Shown here: positions 10,437 through 22,127 of the stretch, piece after piece
How positions within the stretch are numbered: position 1 is the first letter of the stretch
Layout: every line of letters begins with the position of its first letter
DNA from: Stratiolaelaps scimitus
Lineage: Eukaryota; Arthropoda; Arachnida; Mesostigmata; Laelapidae
Direction: 5' to 3'
Length of the DNA stretch: 64,000 bases
NCBI GenBank assembly: GCA_019614645.1
Contig: JABWDB010000005.1
Span: forward strand, 5,860,001-5,924,000
The notes under the pieces: generated by a model
The model's input: the letters and a program-made list of their open reading frames with translations, nothing else
Database searches by the model: none
What the model was told of the DNA's origin: nothing
Position numbers and translations under genes: made by a program

Positions 10437-11420
10437 ATGTTTCTCTTCAAAGGGTCGGCAAAGTCGACTCCGGCAATGTCTGAGCAGGATCAGGCCACGC
10501 TGCAGCGCCGTCTCTACCTGGCCGAGAACACCCCTGAGCCAGTGTTCGACCTGAGTGAGTGCCATTTAATGGAGGTGCCAGCGGGGGTTTCGGCTAAATG
10601 CCGAGTGTTCCGCAAGACGTCGCTACTTCTGCAGAAGAACAGCCTTACGACACTGCCCGACCTACGAGATCTAGTTCTGCTCACCGTTCTCGACGTGTCG
10701 TGCAACCAGCTGAAGAAGCTGCCAGACTCGATTGGCGCCCTTGTCAACCTCGTCACATTGGATGTTCACTCGAACCAGCTGGTGAAGCTGCCCGCGTCCG
10801 TGGCTAAACTTCACTGTCTTCGGTCGCTCGACGTCTCGGACAACCGGCTCAGCTATCTGCCGCAAGGCGTACGCCAACTCGGGTGCACTATACGCGCCGA
10901 AGGATGCCCTCTACTGGAACAAGTCGATCTACCAAAGGACCCGGGCGATTCGCCGGATACGCCGACGGCACCGCCGGACGACGGTGAAGAGGAGGATCCA
11001 AATCTAGGCAGCGTTTGGGATCGGCGCGAGCGGATGCTGCAACAGCTACGGCAGCAGGTCGCCGACGTTGAGGAGCGACTCTACGAGCTCACTGTCAGCG
11101 AGTACGAGAAACGCGATCGGCGGCAGAACGACAACATGGTGAGCATTGCTGAGGAGCGCGTGCAGCTGGCGGCCAACCTGAACGACCTGATCACCAAACG
11201 GGAGTTGCAGTTAAGCGAGTTCCGGGCCGCTGGGGTGAATCCTCAGACACTTCACTTTGAGGACTCGGGCATCGTGGATCGCGATTGTGTTGTGTGTCTC
11301 GAGTCGGGTCTCCAGTTGGTCGTGCTGATGCCCTGTGGACACGTGTGCGTCTGTAGACTGTGTGCCGAACAGATTACCCATTGTCCGCTCTGTCGCGAGG
11401 CCCTGTCGAGTGAGACGTAG
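10437..11420 (+). CDS. LRSAM1: Compact LRSAM1-like E3 ubiquitin-protein ligase (LRR-PTAP-coiled coil-RING)
   Basis: A single uninterrupted frame of 327 residues. LRSAM1 (TAL) is a RING E3 that ubiquitinates TSG101 and acts in ESCRT sorting and clearance of intracellular bacteria. About five leucine-rich repeats span 36-150 (for example LTVLDVSCNQLKKLPDSIG, LVTLDVHSNQLVKLPASV). A PTAP motif, the TSG101 UEV ligand, is at 176-179, followed by an acidic patch. A charged coiled coil runs about 192-265. The C-terminal C3HC4 RING has C284, C287, C300, H302, C306, C309, C316 and C319. The start FDLSECHLMEVPAG pattern after a short basic N-terminus matches LRSAM1. It is less than half the human length (723), lacks the SAM domain, and has PTAP before rather than after the coiled coil. 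The lack of introns allows a retrocopy or lineage-wide intron loss. The frame and all zinc ligands are intact, so it is probably functional. A second Met at residue 14 is an alternative start. Confidence 0.88.
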   Translation: MFLFKGSAKSTPAMSEQDQATLQRRLYLAENTPEPVFDLSECHLMEVPAGVSAKCRVFRKTSLLLQKNSLTTLPDLRDLVLLTVLDVSCNQLKKLPDSIGALVNLVTLDVHSNQLVKLPASVAKLHCLRSLDVSDNRLSYLPQGVRQLGCTIRAEGCPLLEQVDLPKDPGDSPDTPTAPPDDGEEEDPNLGSVWDRRERMLQQLRQQVADVEERLYELTVSEYEKRDRRQNDNMVSIAEERVQLAANLNDLITKRELQLSEFRAAGVNPQTLHFEDSGIVDRDCVVCLESGLQLVVLMPCGHVCVCRLCAEQITHCPLCREALSSET

Positions 11421-11629
11421 ATTTAAATGCAAGCGAAGGTAATCGACTCCGCGCGGCGATTATACATAACCAGTATATATGATGATTTTGATGTGACCCA
11501 ATCACGGATCAATTATAGGTAAATTATTAGAATGAAACGAAGCTAGTATATATTATATATATATATGTATAACCAATAGTTATAGATAGACTAACAAATT
11601 TCATATACAACCAAACAAACAAAAAACGC

Positions 11630-12067
11630 TCAGAAAGACACTCCACTTGCACTGAGGCGATAAAACGCCGAATAACGTTGGCTAAGCGGTAGATAACGAC
11701 GAGTTTGACGGCGTGTTATGCCACATGAATCGGGGGGCGGCCCAATACAACATTGCATTCGACTGTTTGTACGAGATGGGCGTTTCCAGTGCGCCAGCAG
11801 ATTGGAATACAATACGCGATATTCGCTAGATTTCGGCACAAATTGTATGGTGAGCAATGAGTCCAGCCGATAGAAAATGCCATAGATCAATACAGCCGTA
11901 GCAGCAGCAATAACCACGTAGCTGGAAAGTGTAGTATAGGGCCACGCTGTGTGTCCGTGTGGGACGTCCCAGTCGAGTAAAACAATCTGCAATATGTCCA
12001 TATATAGAGGTGTGTGGCGTTTTTGTAGTAGAGATGACCGAGGGAAGATGAGTGCACGAACGGGCAC
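11630..12067 (-). CDS. Unidentified ORF with one predicted membrane segment
   Basis: A 145-codon frame lies tail-to-tail with the LRSAM1-like gene. It contains a hydrophobic stretch TLSSYVVIAAATAVLIYGIF followed by a polar, basic C-terminal half. An AG acceptor-like site (ATATTGCAG) ends at 11987, so the real coding part might begin at 11986 as an internal or terminal exon rather than at the first ATG. I recognise no family. Codon use is unremarkable and chance cannot be excluded. Confidence 0.2.
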   Translation of the reverse strand: MPVRALIFPRSSLLQKRHTPLYMDILQIVLLDWDVPHGHTAWPYTTLSSYVVIAAATAVLIYGIFYRLDSLLTIQFVPKSSEYRVLYSNLLAHWKRPSRTNSRMQCCIGPPPDSCGITRRQTRRYLPLSQRYSAFYRLSASGVSF

Positions 12068-12315
12068 GCTCGTTTTATTGATTACTAAGTACTCACACAG
12101 ACACAGTCTAGTCTATGGCATCTTTGTTACCAGATAGATAACTGTACGAGTCGATAGTGATAAGCAGACATTCTAAATGAATGATTCTGATTGATGACGT
12201 CGACAACAGTCCGATGTATCTCAGGGCGTACTATTATATTCGTGCAGTAGAGGAGAAGCGTAGCCGATTTTTCCTGCTGGTACAGATGTGGGCACTAGCT
12301 TATTAATTTAAAACC

Positions 12316-12316
<1 letters not shown>

Positions 12317-12357
<41 letters not shown>
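12317..12357. repeat. (TA)n microsatellite
   Basis: About 20 uninterrupted TA units. Both strands can be read through as Ile-Tyr repeats, which accounts for spurious ORFs here. Confidence 0.95.
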
Positions 12358-12360
<3 letters not shown>

Positions 12361-13717
12361 GACGATTTTGGCAGTGGACTCTGATGTGTTATGCTGGTCA
12401 AGAGCAGGTTGGAGACTCTGAGGATGATATTCAGGCGGAAATGTAGAAAGCAACGAGATACATTTGTCGATAGGGAGTCGCGGTCGATCAGGCGTTTCGC
12501 CACGACGACTCTTCAACGGTGTCAACTAGTATTCGATATCTAATCATATCGATATTAGAATTGATAGGCCATTGTGATAGCAGCATTGCCGAGCTGGGTC
12601 AGCAGAAAGAAACTGCGAACCGTGTCGTGATCGAGAGACACACACACACACAAGCGATAACATGAAACAGTATCATAACAGCATATCAATCATTCTGCAT
12701 CGTGTTAATATGACTATCATTATTGCTCTTATTTTTGTTACGTGTCATTATTACCGCGGTCAATCATTCCGAGACTCATCGTGATATTTCAAACGGCTAC
12801 ACCGTTTTCTGACCATGCCGATGGTCGCTACTTCGTCAGAGTTAAAATGGGAGAAGGTTCACGACAAACGGAGACGAGAAATAAAATGAAAAAAAAATCT
12901 GATAGCAGACAGAGTGTCACTTAGTCCAAAGCCATATATATATATATATACATACCTTGCATAATATGAATCGAACATTTTCTAACGTATGGATGAAGAG
13001 CTGGTTGTCTAGAAGCGTCGTTATCCTGATGACGCAGGCCATTCCTTCGTAAAATATTTATAGAAACAATTACTTGCAATCCGTAATGATACATAAACGA
13101 GGCCCCCAAGGAACATAATTAGAGGTCCCTAGATGGTCTTATATATCGTGTAGGTCGACATTAACTTATGCGAAAGATAGAGAAATGAGTGGCTGCTGTA
13201 CCAACATGCATCCTGTGGAAACAGTGACACGATGAGATCGAGCTTATTAGAAAACAAGAAACACGCTTGACCGGTAGTATTTGATGGTAGCAATTGAATT
13301 TCAGTCCGAAACAGAGAGACGAGTAAATGAGCATGCGCAAAAGCTTGTTATTAAACCTATTCTAATCGTAATCTGTCATCACAATTTGGGAGGATAAGAG
13401 CTGAGGTACACATTATTGTAACCTAGCAAGCAGATACCCAGCGAGGTAGACTAACGGTTGTCATGCATAACAACGATACCATGAAATAGACAGTATAATC
13501 AGTAGATCGATCGCGGGCAAATCACGGATTGACGCACAGGATGCGCTACGCCTCAGTATGCAGTTCACGCGTTTGTACTCGCTATGCAGCAACAGCAGCA
13601 AACTTCAAGCGGACATAAAGAAATGAACTATAGAATTTAATGACCACGCCGGGAAGAGATTTTAGAGCAATCACGTGTGTCTTTATGTTTGATTCATATG
13701 CATGTTCTGTTTTCTTT

Positions 13718-13806
13718 TACAAAAAACAACAACAATAATAATAATAATAATAATAATAATGATAATAATAGAAATAAATAAATAAAGAAAAAAAAAAGAA
13801 ATAAAG
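13718..13806 (+). repeat. A-rich (AAC)n-(AAT)n-(AAAT)n compound tract
   Basis: A poly-A and AAC start passes into roughly eleven AAT units, then AAAT units and a final A run. Such compound A-rich tracts are often decayed tails of retroposed elements, but no body or target-site duplication was found. Confidence 0.8.
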
Positions 13807-14366
13807 TACCCCCTATTGTGGGCTATTTACTCAAAACAAATCTGTGTATTTCACTCGGTGACAATATGTGATATTTATGTAGCCACGTCGAGTATTGCGG
13901 ACTCTAAGGTGAGGGAAGCATCTCTCGAGGAGGGCTCTTAATTCGACCGGTATCGTGACATGTTTTGTGCCATTGTGATTACGTGGCGGAATTGTTAATT
14001 TCGCCAGCGCAATGCGTAATTAGGCAGTGTCCGATGAAATCATTGGGCGTACGAATTTCCGAACGTAAGTGATGTTAGGTTATCGGATTCGTTGACTATT
14101 GTAGATCTATTTTACTGATGAAATTGTAGCTGGAATTGGCCCGAAAGATCCCCGAAGGCCAACTACAGCGTGCCCAGTTTAATTGTGTTGTCATATTTCA
14201 CCGCTAGGCACACTTGTTGTAGTAGTAATAGTTGTCGAATATGGAGGATAAGCAAGTACACGCAATATTCTAGGTGTGTACTAATGCCAAACATCCAGAG
14301 TCTTCTTATTTTTAATGATCAGCAGTCAGCAGTAATGCCCACCAGAGATTAGACTCAATTTTGCCA

Positions 14367-14370
<4 letters not shown>

Positions 14371-14398
<28 letters not shown>
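14371..14398. repeat. (TA)n microsatellite
   Basis: Fourteen TA units directly next to the 3' end of the minus-strand family B repeat. Confidence 0.95.
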
Positions 14399-14404
<6 letters not shown>

Positions 14405-14405
<1 letters not shown>

Positions 14406-14552
14406 TACAAAGTATTTGGTTTATTAATGGAACTACAGTTTGTTTAACAACGCCGGTTAAGTTGTCTTAGATACGTCCTCATTACCAGGTCGCGGGACCT
14501 CAACCCGCGTCTTCCGGCTTTTTACTTTTTACAGCCATCCAAGCCACCACGC
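14405..14552 (-). mobile_element. tRNA-derived SINE-like repeat, family B copy 2
   Basis: Read on the minus strand it has an A-box-like TGGCTTGGATGG (about 14547-14536), a B-box-like GGGTTGAGGTCCCGCG (14506-14491) followed by ACCTGGT, then CGTTGTTAAAC...CTGTAGTTCCATTAATAAACCA. It aligns with the plus-strand copy at 9465-9595 at the B-box/CGCGACCTGGT block and at the 3' tail. A (TA)n tract abuts its 3' end. Confidence 0.5.
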
Positions 14553-14699
14553 TGTCATACTTATGTATATATCAGTTATCTACTGTTTAAGTAGCAGCGT
14601 GTCTGCTCACCTGCACCCGCCGTTGTTCACTGAGGTCTAAGTCTGCTATCATGGGGCTATATCGCGAATTGGGTCTACCACGCTACCATGATCAAATGT

Positions 14700-17600
14700 C
14701 TTGTTGCCACCCTACAAGCATGTTTAGCACTGCTACCTTTTGCTCTGGGAAATGTGTCTCTTCGTTTCTTTCGCTCTCTCTCTCTCACACAAACCTGCTT
14801 TCTCTCACTGGTCCTCTCCCATGAGCGCCCTCTCCACGTACCCACGGGGGACGCGCCATTTCTTTGGCACAATCTACAGATTGGGGACTTCTACAGGGAT
14901 CGCAGCCGTGAAGCTCTGCTGTTGGCTGCACGAGGCTCTGAGAGCTTCCTGACACCGGTGTGGCTCTGTACGCACTGCTGCTGCTGTCGCCGCCGCCGCC
15001 ACCACCACCGTCGCGTCGCGTCGTGCGTTCTTTCATCGCCATAGTTCTGTCAGCGTCCTCTATCGGCCTCGGTAACTTCGGAGGAGAGAGAGAGCTCGTG
15101 CGTAGGTCGTGGCCGCTCTTACCCATATCGCATCTGCCCCCCCCCCCTCGCTATACAACTTGTGTATCCTATAATACTACGTCACTACACCACTACAACG
15201 ATGGTGCCGCCGCCGCCGCCGGCAGTGTTTCTCGAGACCCTCTCTCACTCCCCCAAGTGACACTCCACCCCGTAGCGGTGAGCTCTACCCCACTTCATCC
15301 CCGGGACTTTCCGGGCGAGCCCCCGGACCCCCGATTGAGTCACTCACAGGCGAGTGGGGACGCGCGCGCGCGCTCCCCCCGGCATCACCGGCCAGGCTGG
15401 CATCGACCAGCCAAGCGGCGAATGACTGAGCAAGCGTTAAGGCTAAGGCGGCGACTGGCTGCGCTGTCGTAGCCAAAGAGCAGAAGCTGCGGGAACTAGT
15501 GCCGAGTGCCACTCCGGACGAAACGCCAGCGCGAAGCTGCATCGACAGGCAAACCAACTGACAGCAAAGGACAATCCACGCAAGAAACGTTGGCGGTCGG
15601 AGAGAAAAGCACGCGCCGCACAAAGACAACGTGCTTGTCTGTTACTTCTACGGTGAGCGAGCGGGCGGGCGAAGAACGGCACGTCGCCCGCCGCGCGTTG
15701 CTGTTCGTTGTGATCATTTGGACTTGTCATTTGGATGAGAAACTTTGTTCTCTTCCTATGGTTAAGGCAGCTGTAGGAGCAGCGCCAGTTTGAAGTGGCA
15801 ACGTCGCTCGAACTCGCTCAACACAACAGGAACGAAGCGGGTACCGGCTACTCAGCAGCGCTATATATACTGTGTCACCCCGCGCCGGTTGGCCGGTCGG
15901 TCGGTAGGTCGGTTCCATTCTCCGCTCTCCACATCGATGGTTTGAGAGAGTCCCTACGAGCTCCCCTCCCGATGAGCCCGTTGTCGTCTACCTCTGTTGT
16001 TGTATGAGTCTTGGAGCTCGGCGCGGGCGTCCCTCGGCGCTGGTCCCTTGGCGTTGAGTGAAGTACAACAGCGCTCACTGCGGCTCAACTCGCAAACAAC
16101 ACACGGTCCGCAGAGATCAGAACGAGGTGGATCAGAGACAGCGGCCGTGCTCGGCAAGTTTAGCCAGTGGATTCATTCGGCGTGAGTTATGCTGGCCGCG
16201 TTTGGGACTGGAGAGCCAACGACTCCGACGAGACGAGGTCATGCTGTGGTGGCGCTAGCTCAAGAAAAAGCAACCGCGGAACGTGATAGAAGAATGGAAC
16301 AGTGGCACCGATTTTGAGATCGCAGCAGCCGTCCCACCTCAAAGCAGAGCAGTTCAGTTTTGTCATTGTGTGAATTCGTTGCCAGCACCAGCACCGAAGA
16401 TCTGGGAAGCCGCGAGGGATCTGTTTGTTTTTGCTGTTGTTGAGGCCCGCACCCACCGGGCATACCGCTAAGAGTTGTTGAGGTTGTTGCTACCGTCGGC
16501 GGCAGTGCTACTTTTTTGCCGGCAGATTACAACGTGCACTTGCTGTTGTTATCGTTGTTTCTGCCGCGGTTGACAACGCACTGAGTGAACTATGATGATG
16601 ATGATGCCGACTAGGTGGCTGCTGGAGTTGGAGCCCTCCTGGTAACTGGTGTTTGGTCGTTGAATTAGAAAGTGTGACGTGCTCTAATAGATGACAACTT
16701 CGATGAAGATGGTAGAGTAGTTTTGAAACAGAATACCGACGAAGTAAAGCCGGAGATCGTTCAATCGGTGAAGTCAACCGGCGCAGTCGGACACGCCATC
16801 TATCCCTGTTTCGTCAGCGATACGGCCAATGTCCCGTGTCTTGCTGCTCTATCGTTGAGTGAATTAAAGCACCGCAGATCGTTTCGCAGGGCGAGATGAA
16901 GCTGGCCGTGAAATGGCGCGAGACTCAGTGTGGCTGAGGTGGGGAATACTTTTAAAACAACAACGACAACAACAGCAACAACATTCAGCAGTGTAACCAG
17001 CAGCATGAGAGGCGCCAGTCTAATCTATCGTGAGCGACGTTGAGAATACTTAGTGGGACCCGGCAGTTAGAATCTTCGCGTTGACGCTGAGAAGAAACTA
17101 ACTAAAGACTGTACTCACAGACTCACAAACACAGCACAGTCATTCAGTGTGTTCGTACTTATGAGTACGTAGGCACGGGTCGTCAAAGCGAGACTCTCCC
17201 ACTGGTGGCATGGCTAAGCGGAGCTGGGTCTCGGGGTAATATGATTAGCACGGAGGAGCTGTATTCAAAAGTGTCACACATAAGCCGTTCTGTTGCTGCT
17301 GTCTCGGGTACGCGCATGTCATTGTCTCCTGGTGCCGCCGCCGCCGCCGCCGCCGCCGCCGCTGCTGCAGCTGCAACGAGCGGAGTTCGCGTCGCGCCGC
17401 TTGCTCGTGTTGTCGGCTGCTTTTGTTGCCAATTTCACAACTTATGACCACAGCAACAACGACAGCAGCAGCAGCAACAACAACAACAACAACGATCAAG
17501 CTTGTGCCGGCGCGGAAGTATTAGTGAACGACAAGTGCGCTAGTCTTCTCGCGTATCATTGTGTGTGAAACAAGTGCGCCGACAAGTACAACGCTACAAC

Positions 17601-17717
17601 AGCAGCAGCAGCAGCAACCACAACAACAACCGCAGCAGCCACCAGCGGCGACGAGATGACGGTGACGATATTGGCCGAATTGTCACCGGCGGCAGTCAGT
17701 TCTGAGCGAGAGTGTCC
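14700..17717 (+). promoter_or_regulatory. GC- and triplet-rich stretch, probable promoter and long 5' leader
   Basis: The base composition rises sharply in GC and CpG. There are GCC, CAG, CAA and GAT triplet tracts (GCC run 17333-17371; CAG/CAA about 17455-17490 and 17596-17640) and many short overlapping open frames in all phases, as is typical of long leaders of developmental regulators. A TATA-like CTATATATAC lies at about 15859-15868. The block ends at a short candidate coding exon (17718). The triplet runs produce overlapping chance ORFs on both strands that I do not annotate. Confidence 0.35.
17333..17371 (+). repeat. (GCC)n triplet tract
   Basis: About ten GCC units followed by GCTGCTGCAGCTGC. 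In one frame it would be poly-Ala, in others poly-Pro or poly-Arg. It sits in the presumed 5' leader, about 350 bases before the candidate start codon. Confidence 0.95.
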
Positions 17718-17779
17718 ATGCAATCGGATATGTTGTACGCGGCGACGGAGCACCCGCGCTACTGCTGTAACGCTGGCTG
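17718..17779 (+). CDS. Candidate first coding exon of an unidentified gene
   Basis: ATG at 17718 opens 20 complete codons (MQSDMLYAATEHPRYCCNAG) and two bases of a codon, then a near-consensus donor GGCTG|GTAAGT. An in-frame TGA at 17703-17705 makes this the first usable Met in its frame. The exon follows a long triplet-rich leader. The intron would be phase 2. A phase-compatible acceptor occurs at 21915 (TTTTCCTGTTCAG), but I cannot show that the two belong together. No family is recognised from 20 residues. Confidence 0.3.
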
Positions 17780-20700
17780 GTAAGTGGGAATAAAAACGTG
17801 ATGATACAACAGCGTCGTATGCTAATTGGATAACGCTAATTATTAAGTGTTATTAAGCTGGATGGCTAGCTGTTTCGTGGACAAAACAGGCGAACATCTG
17901 TAATCGCTGGGTAGGAGGATATGTATAATAGCTCTTTAATTATGGTTGTATTTTAAGACACACAATCACATATGAAATAGCAGCATGCCTATAAATAGCT
18001 GACACTTATCCAGCGTTGGACGGAGGGTGTGAATTTTTCAGCCGGCGTTTCTCGTAGTTATCCAGCCGCAAATTCGATACAGGTACCAAGAGCTATATCT
18101 GGAAAGACGAGTACTGGGACGACGCTCCGTTGGAGAACTTAAAAAATTGTGTATATATTAGTTGTTCGTTTGTTTCGAACCGGTATTGAACTGGTATTGA
18201 TACGATCGAGCTCATTCATATATTTCATAAGTCCCCTCCTGGACAAGCCCTGTTGTATTGCCCGCTAAGTGAGCGAAGTTTCGGGGAAGTTAACTTAAAA
18301 TTGAGATGAGAGTGAGGGTTCGTCGTGGGCTGAAAAACGTTCTAAACTTTCCATCTCGCAGCCGGATCTCACAAGCTCGAATTTTTCCATGGCTGGTCTC
18401 ACGGGGGGGTGTAGATTTCTCGTAACCACGTTAACCACAATCATAACAGTAACGCTGCCACACGACGAAGTATCAACAAGTATCTGATGAAACAAGCGCT
18501 GGGTTCCCTTCAACCGCCAACGGAAATAGCCTTTCTCTGAAGTTATGGGCATATGATATGTTCGTTTTGCTCGTGTCGCGTGTCGGTATCGATTTCAAGC
18601 CATTTGGCCTTGGGCGTTGTTTTCCCAAAACTAAGCTAACAAAAATAAGCACACAGGAACTGAAATAGTATATCACACGTTGTTGTGGTTGTTGTTGTTG
18701 TTGTTGTTGTGTGGCCTACTATACCCTATAATACTTAACAGCATAAAATAATAATTATGCACGAGAGTAATTTGTTTTTGTTTTTTTAAATCTGACAACT
18801 TCTCTACGCAATACAAGCTTTCGAGAGATAAAGGGGTCGACGTTGGGCCCCCAACAAGAAACACCCACGCTGATATTGAAATAATTATTTCTCTATCAAA
18901 AGTGAAAAATTTTTTAACTTACTAGTTTTTAACAGAATGGATGCGGGACCACATTTACATACCTATAACAGGTTGACACAGCTATATCGAGAAAACCAAA
19001 AGGTGGTGTCGATATGGTATAATAGACCCTTTCCCCAAACGTCCATCCTTTGAAGCAATGCCTAACGCAGCTCCGAGGACATTAAACGCTGGCTGTAGGT
19101 TATCCCGGAAAACTCTCTTTTTTAGCCAGCCCTCACCGCTTCCTTGCTTTCCCCGTTCTATTCTTGCTACGAGACAGAGCAGCGGCAATTGCCAGCAGCG
19201 GATCACTAGCTATCCATTGAATAATAATAATAGCTTCACTTAACGGTGTGTACTCTCGGCTATACACAGACGTACACACACGAACATATTATACATATCT
19301 ACTGCTGAAATGTAAAAATACTAGACTGTACGCCGTCTATTGATTGGATGGCCATGTAGTATCGTTAAACGCCGCTCTATGCAAGGCAATTTTGTTCTTT
19401 GAACTTCGTTGCATGGCTAAGCGATGCTCACCCCCGCTGGCGCCGAAAGCCGGGTGGGAAATTCTTCGAATGCTGTTTTCCTGTTCGCGATACATACAGT
19501 ATGAGAGAGAGACCTAGAGAGAGAGAGAGGGAGAGAGAAGCGTTTTGAGTTGCAGTGTTTTATCGTTGCCAGTCGCACCTTTGAGGCTGGGACGTCTGTT
19601 TAACATCGCTAGGCGTGCTCGCATCTCACGTCCGCTAATGATATTTAGATTGGCTATGCATTACTATCATACGTAACTCTTCCATGCGTTACGCACTGGC
19701 TGGCCTGGGCAGTCTGCTGGCCTGGCCGAAGCGCACATGTCTAACACATACGCACATGTCTATCTGCATTTATAGATAGATGATCTGTTTCTGCGACCCC
19801 GACGAAATACTGTCCACTAGTCACTTGCTTGCATACGCTGTCTGCCATGCAAAATGCCAACACAGTTGGCGGAGTGAGTTGACTGTGAACTCAACGGATG
19901 ATGGGCTGTGGGCTCAGTCGGGGGTGGTTGTTGCGATGGAGATGTAAGTCAAAACAATACGATATATGGACACCACTATTGTCACTAACACAACAAGTAC
20001 GACTGCCGCCGTAATGATTCCCCATAACGCAGCTATGTTACGTACCGATATAGGATATAGCGTTGTGTGTTGCTGTATTTACTTAACAGCATAGCACGGC
20101 TTCGTCGGCAGTCCACTGCTGACGGGCTGTTCCGAGGTGAAAGGCTCTTTTGGATTTTCTGCTTGAAATGCAACCCGCCTGCACCCCGCCGTCGTTGAGC
20201 TTGACGTGTTCCAGCGGCGACTCTCAACAATGTCACAAAGGTTTCGGCCAACAGCTGTTGAACGGTGCATCGGCGTTCGGCACGTCGGTCCTGTTTGCTT
20301 GTCATTGATAATAATGATGATAAATCTTAGAATTCGTTTAGTATGAGGTCTTTTTTGAGGTTCTAGCTCAGATCGGTTGTCGAAGGCTAGTAACAGGTCG
20401 AGGGTCCGCCGTAACCTCGAAAAGCTTCGGTCCTATTTCGGGAGTTTGAGGATATCAGATGCCTTAAATGGTAAGATGACTTAATTTGACGTCAAATGCC
20501 CGTATATTCAGTGCGTATCGATTTAGAGTTGATGTTCATCGTTTTCGATGCCTCGTAATGCTATTCTACCAAGTATCGAAGCACATACGTCTCGGAGTCC
20601 GTAACATTTCAGATTGGTGGACACTTTCGCTTATGTTGGATCCACTGTGCAATGATGATACGAATAACAGTAGTGTAATAATGTTCGGTTTGCTTAGTCA

Positions 20701-21914
20701 TAGAATAGTCATATGAAGCATTATAATATATATATATATATATATAATGTTAAAGAACAGAAAATATTCTTATCATCATTATTAGCTATTACCCAATGCT
20801 TGTCTACGCGGTCGTCCGGAGCAGTAGTTTCTTTTTGCCAACGCTTTTGCCTCGCTGTGGCTACGATATAACGAACGATAGTGTGGCTTCAACGAACCAA
20901 TCGCCTGTTTTCTGTATGAATATATCGGCGTATATTCCGATCCGTCTAATGTGGAAGCGTGCGTTCTCCCCTGTTGTCCATGATCTATGTGTTATGTACG
21001 TAGGGTCTTGTGGCATCCGGATCACTCCAACAGGGACCGAAAGACAGCAGTGGCCAGCTGTGTTAGCCAGATTTTAATGCAGTTCTATTATTCTTTAGGG
21101 CCATCGCAAGCGAAGGAATACCGCTGTTGTTTGTTGACCATGAATACGAGAGGCGCTCAAAAGCGAAAGCCCAAAAACTCGTACACTCGTACGGAGGGTA
21201 TTCATAGAGAGGCCACTGCGCCTGCGCCATTACGGCATCTGCGTGTCGTGAATAATAACATATGAAATAAAATCAGCTAGCTCGGATAGAACACTTCGAT
21301 AACACGGGCTGACGAAGAGACATTGTTCAACAACCACAACAACAGCAGCAACAACACTCCTTACGTTACGGCCGGCGAAGGCTGTCGTTACCCACAGTTG
21401 GGATGCTAGCAGACATAGAGCGTAATGAGTAAGAGGACTCGCTCCCAAGTTACACGAAGACCAAGCACCATATATACCCCTCGAGGCTTTACCCAAGGGA
21501 CGGTTTAATATTGCGTAGAGCGACAGAGGATCTTCCACTATAAACCGTGCTTAGATTGGCCCTGAGGGAGTCCGGTAGCCGCAGTGCTTAGTCCGCTTTG
21601 ATATAAATGAGGTTTTTAGATTATTAACAGCTAACAGGAGGTAGAGAAGTTTTATTCCACCATTACTCGTTATCAAACAGGTCGTTTATACTATATCGCT
21701 TATTATGGAACACTTCGAGTGATTGGAACATGTGATACTTCCTGCGTCGTGATTTTGATAGGTCCTGAAGGATACAGCTCGGAGGTTCGAGGTTCTGGCT
21801 ACAATGAGCTAGAGATGGTTCTGTATCGATGACGTCGAGGGGTTTGCAAAGAATGGAAAAAATAAGAAAAGATGTCTTAAGTTCTATTTAATTTTCCTGT
21901 TCAGGCTCAATCCC
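17780..21914. other. Non-coding stretch, possibly intron
   Basis: No conserved coding sequence is recognised. It contains a short family C repeat tail (18031-18062), a (GTT)n run (18680-18710), a (GA)n tract (about 19502-19540) and (TA)n (20725-20746). Confidence 0.4.
18031..18062 (+). repeat. Family C repeat, tail fragment
   Basis: GAATTTTTCAGCCGGCGTTTCTCGTAGTTAT aligns with GAATTTTTCATTCCGGCGGTTCTCGTAGTAAT at 46221-46252, where it follows a tRNA-like head. No convincing A or B box precedes this copy, so it is probably 5'-truncated. Confidence 0.45.
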
Positions 21915-21915
21915 A

Positions 21916-22127
21916 GTTGGATGGTACTGTCAATCAACTCCGAACAAGTCCTCCGACGATGCGAGACGAATGAGTGTCAAATGCCTAGTAGATCATTTCG
22001 CATTCGGAACAATTGCTCTGCCTGTCTCCAACACCAAGAACAGACGCCTACGCAACAGGGATTTTCTATGGAATCTGAAGAGGCGCTGCTCAAGCACATA
22101 AACCTTTACAAGCCGCGTCGGTTCCAA
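21916..22127 (+). CDS. Doubtful internal exon candidate
   Basis: This open segment lies between a good acceptor (TTTTCCTGTTCAG, ending 21915) and a donor CCAAG|GTAGGC. Its phase would accept the exon ending at 17779 (TG|G CTC AAT...). The translation is cysteine- and glutamine-containing but matches no family I know, and the other frames are nearly as open. Listed only because signals and phase agree. Confidence 0.12.

Larger units (their letters stand above)
12068..14404. other. Non-coding, microsatellite-rich intergenic stretch
   Basis: No gene is recognised. It holds (TA)n at 12317-12357 and about 12935-12951, a short (AC)n near 12640, and an A-rich stretch with (AAT)n from about 13718 to 13806 that passes into (AAAT)n and poly-A. 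Confidence 0.5.

Noticed and set aside
12295..12525. ORFs with Ile-Tyr repeats
   Set aside because: Translation of a (TA)n microsatellite.
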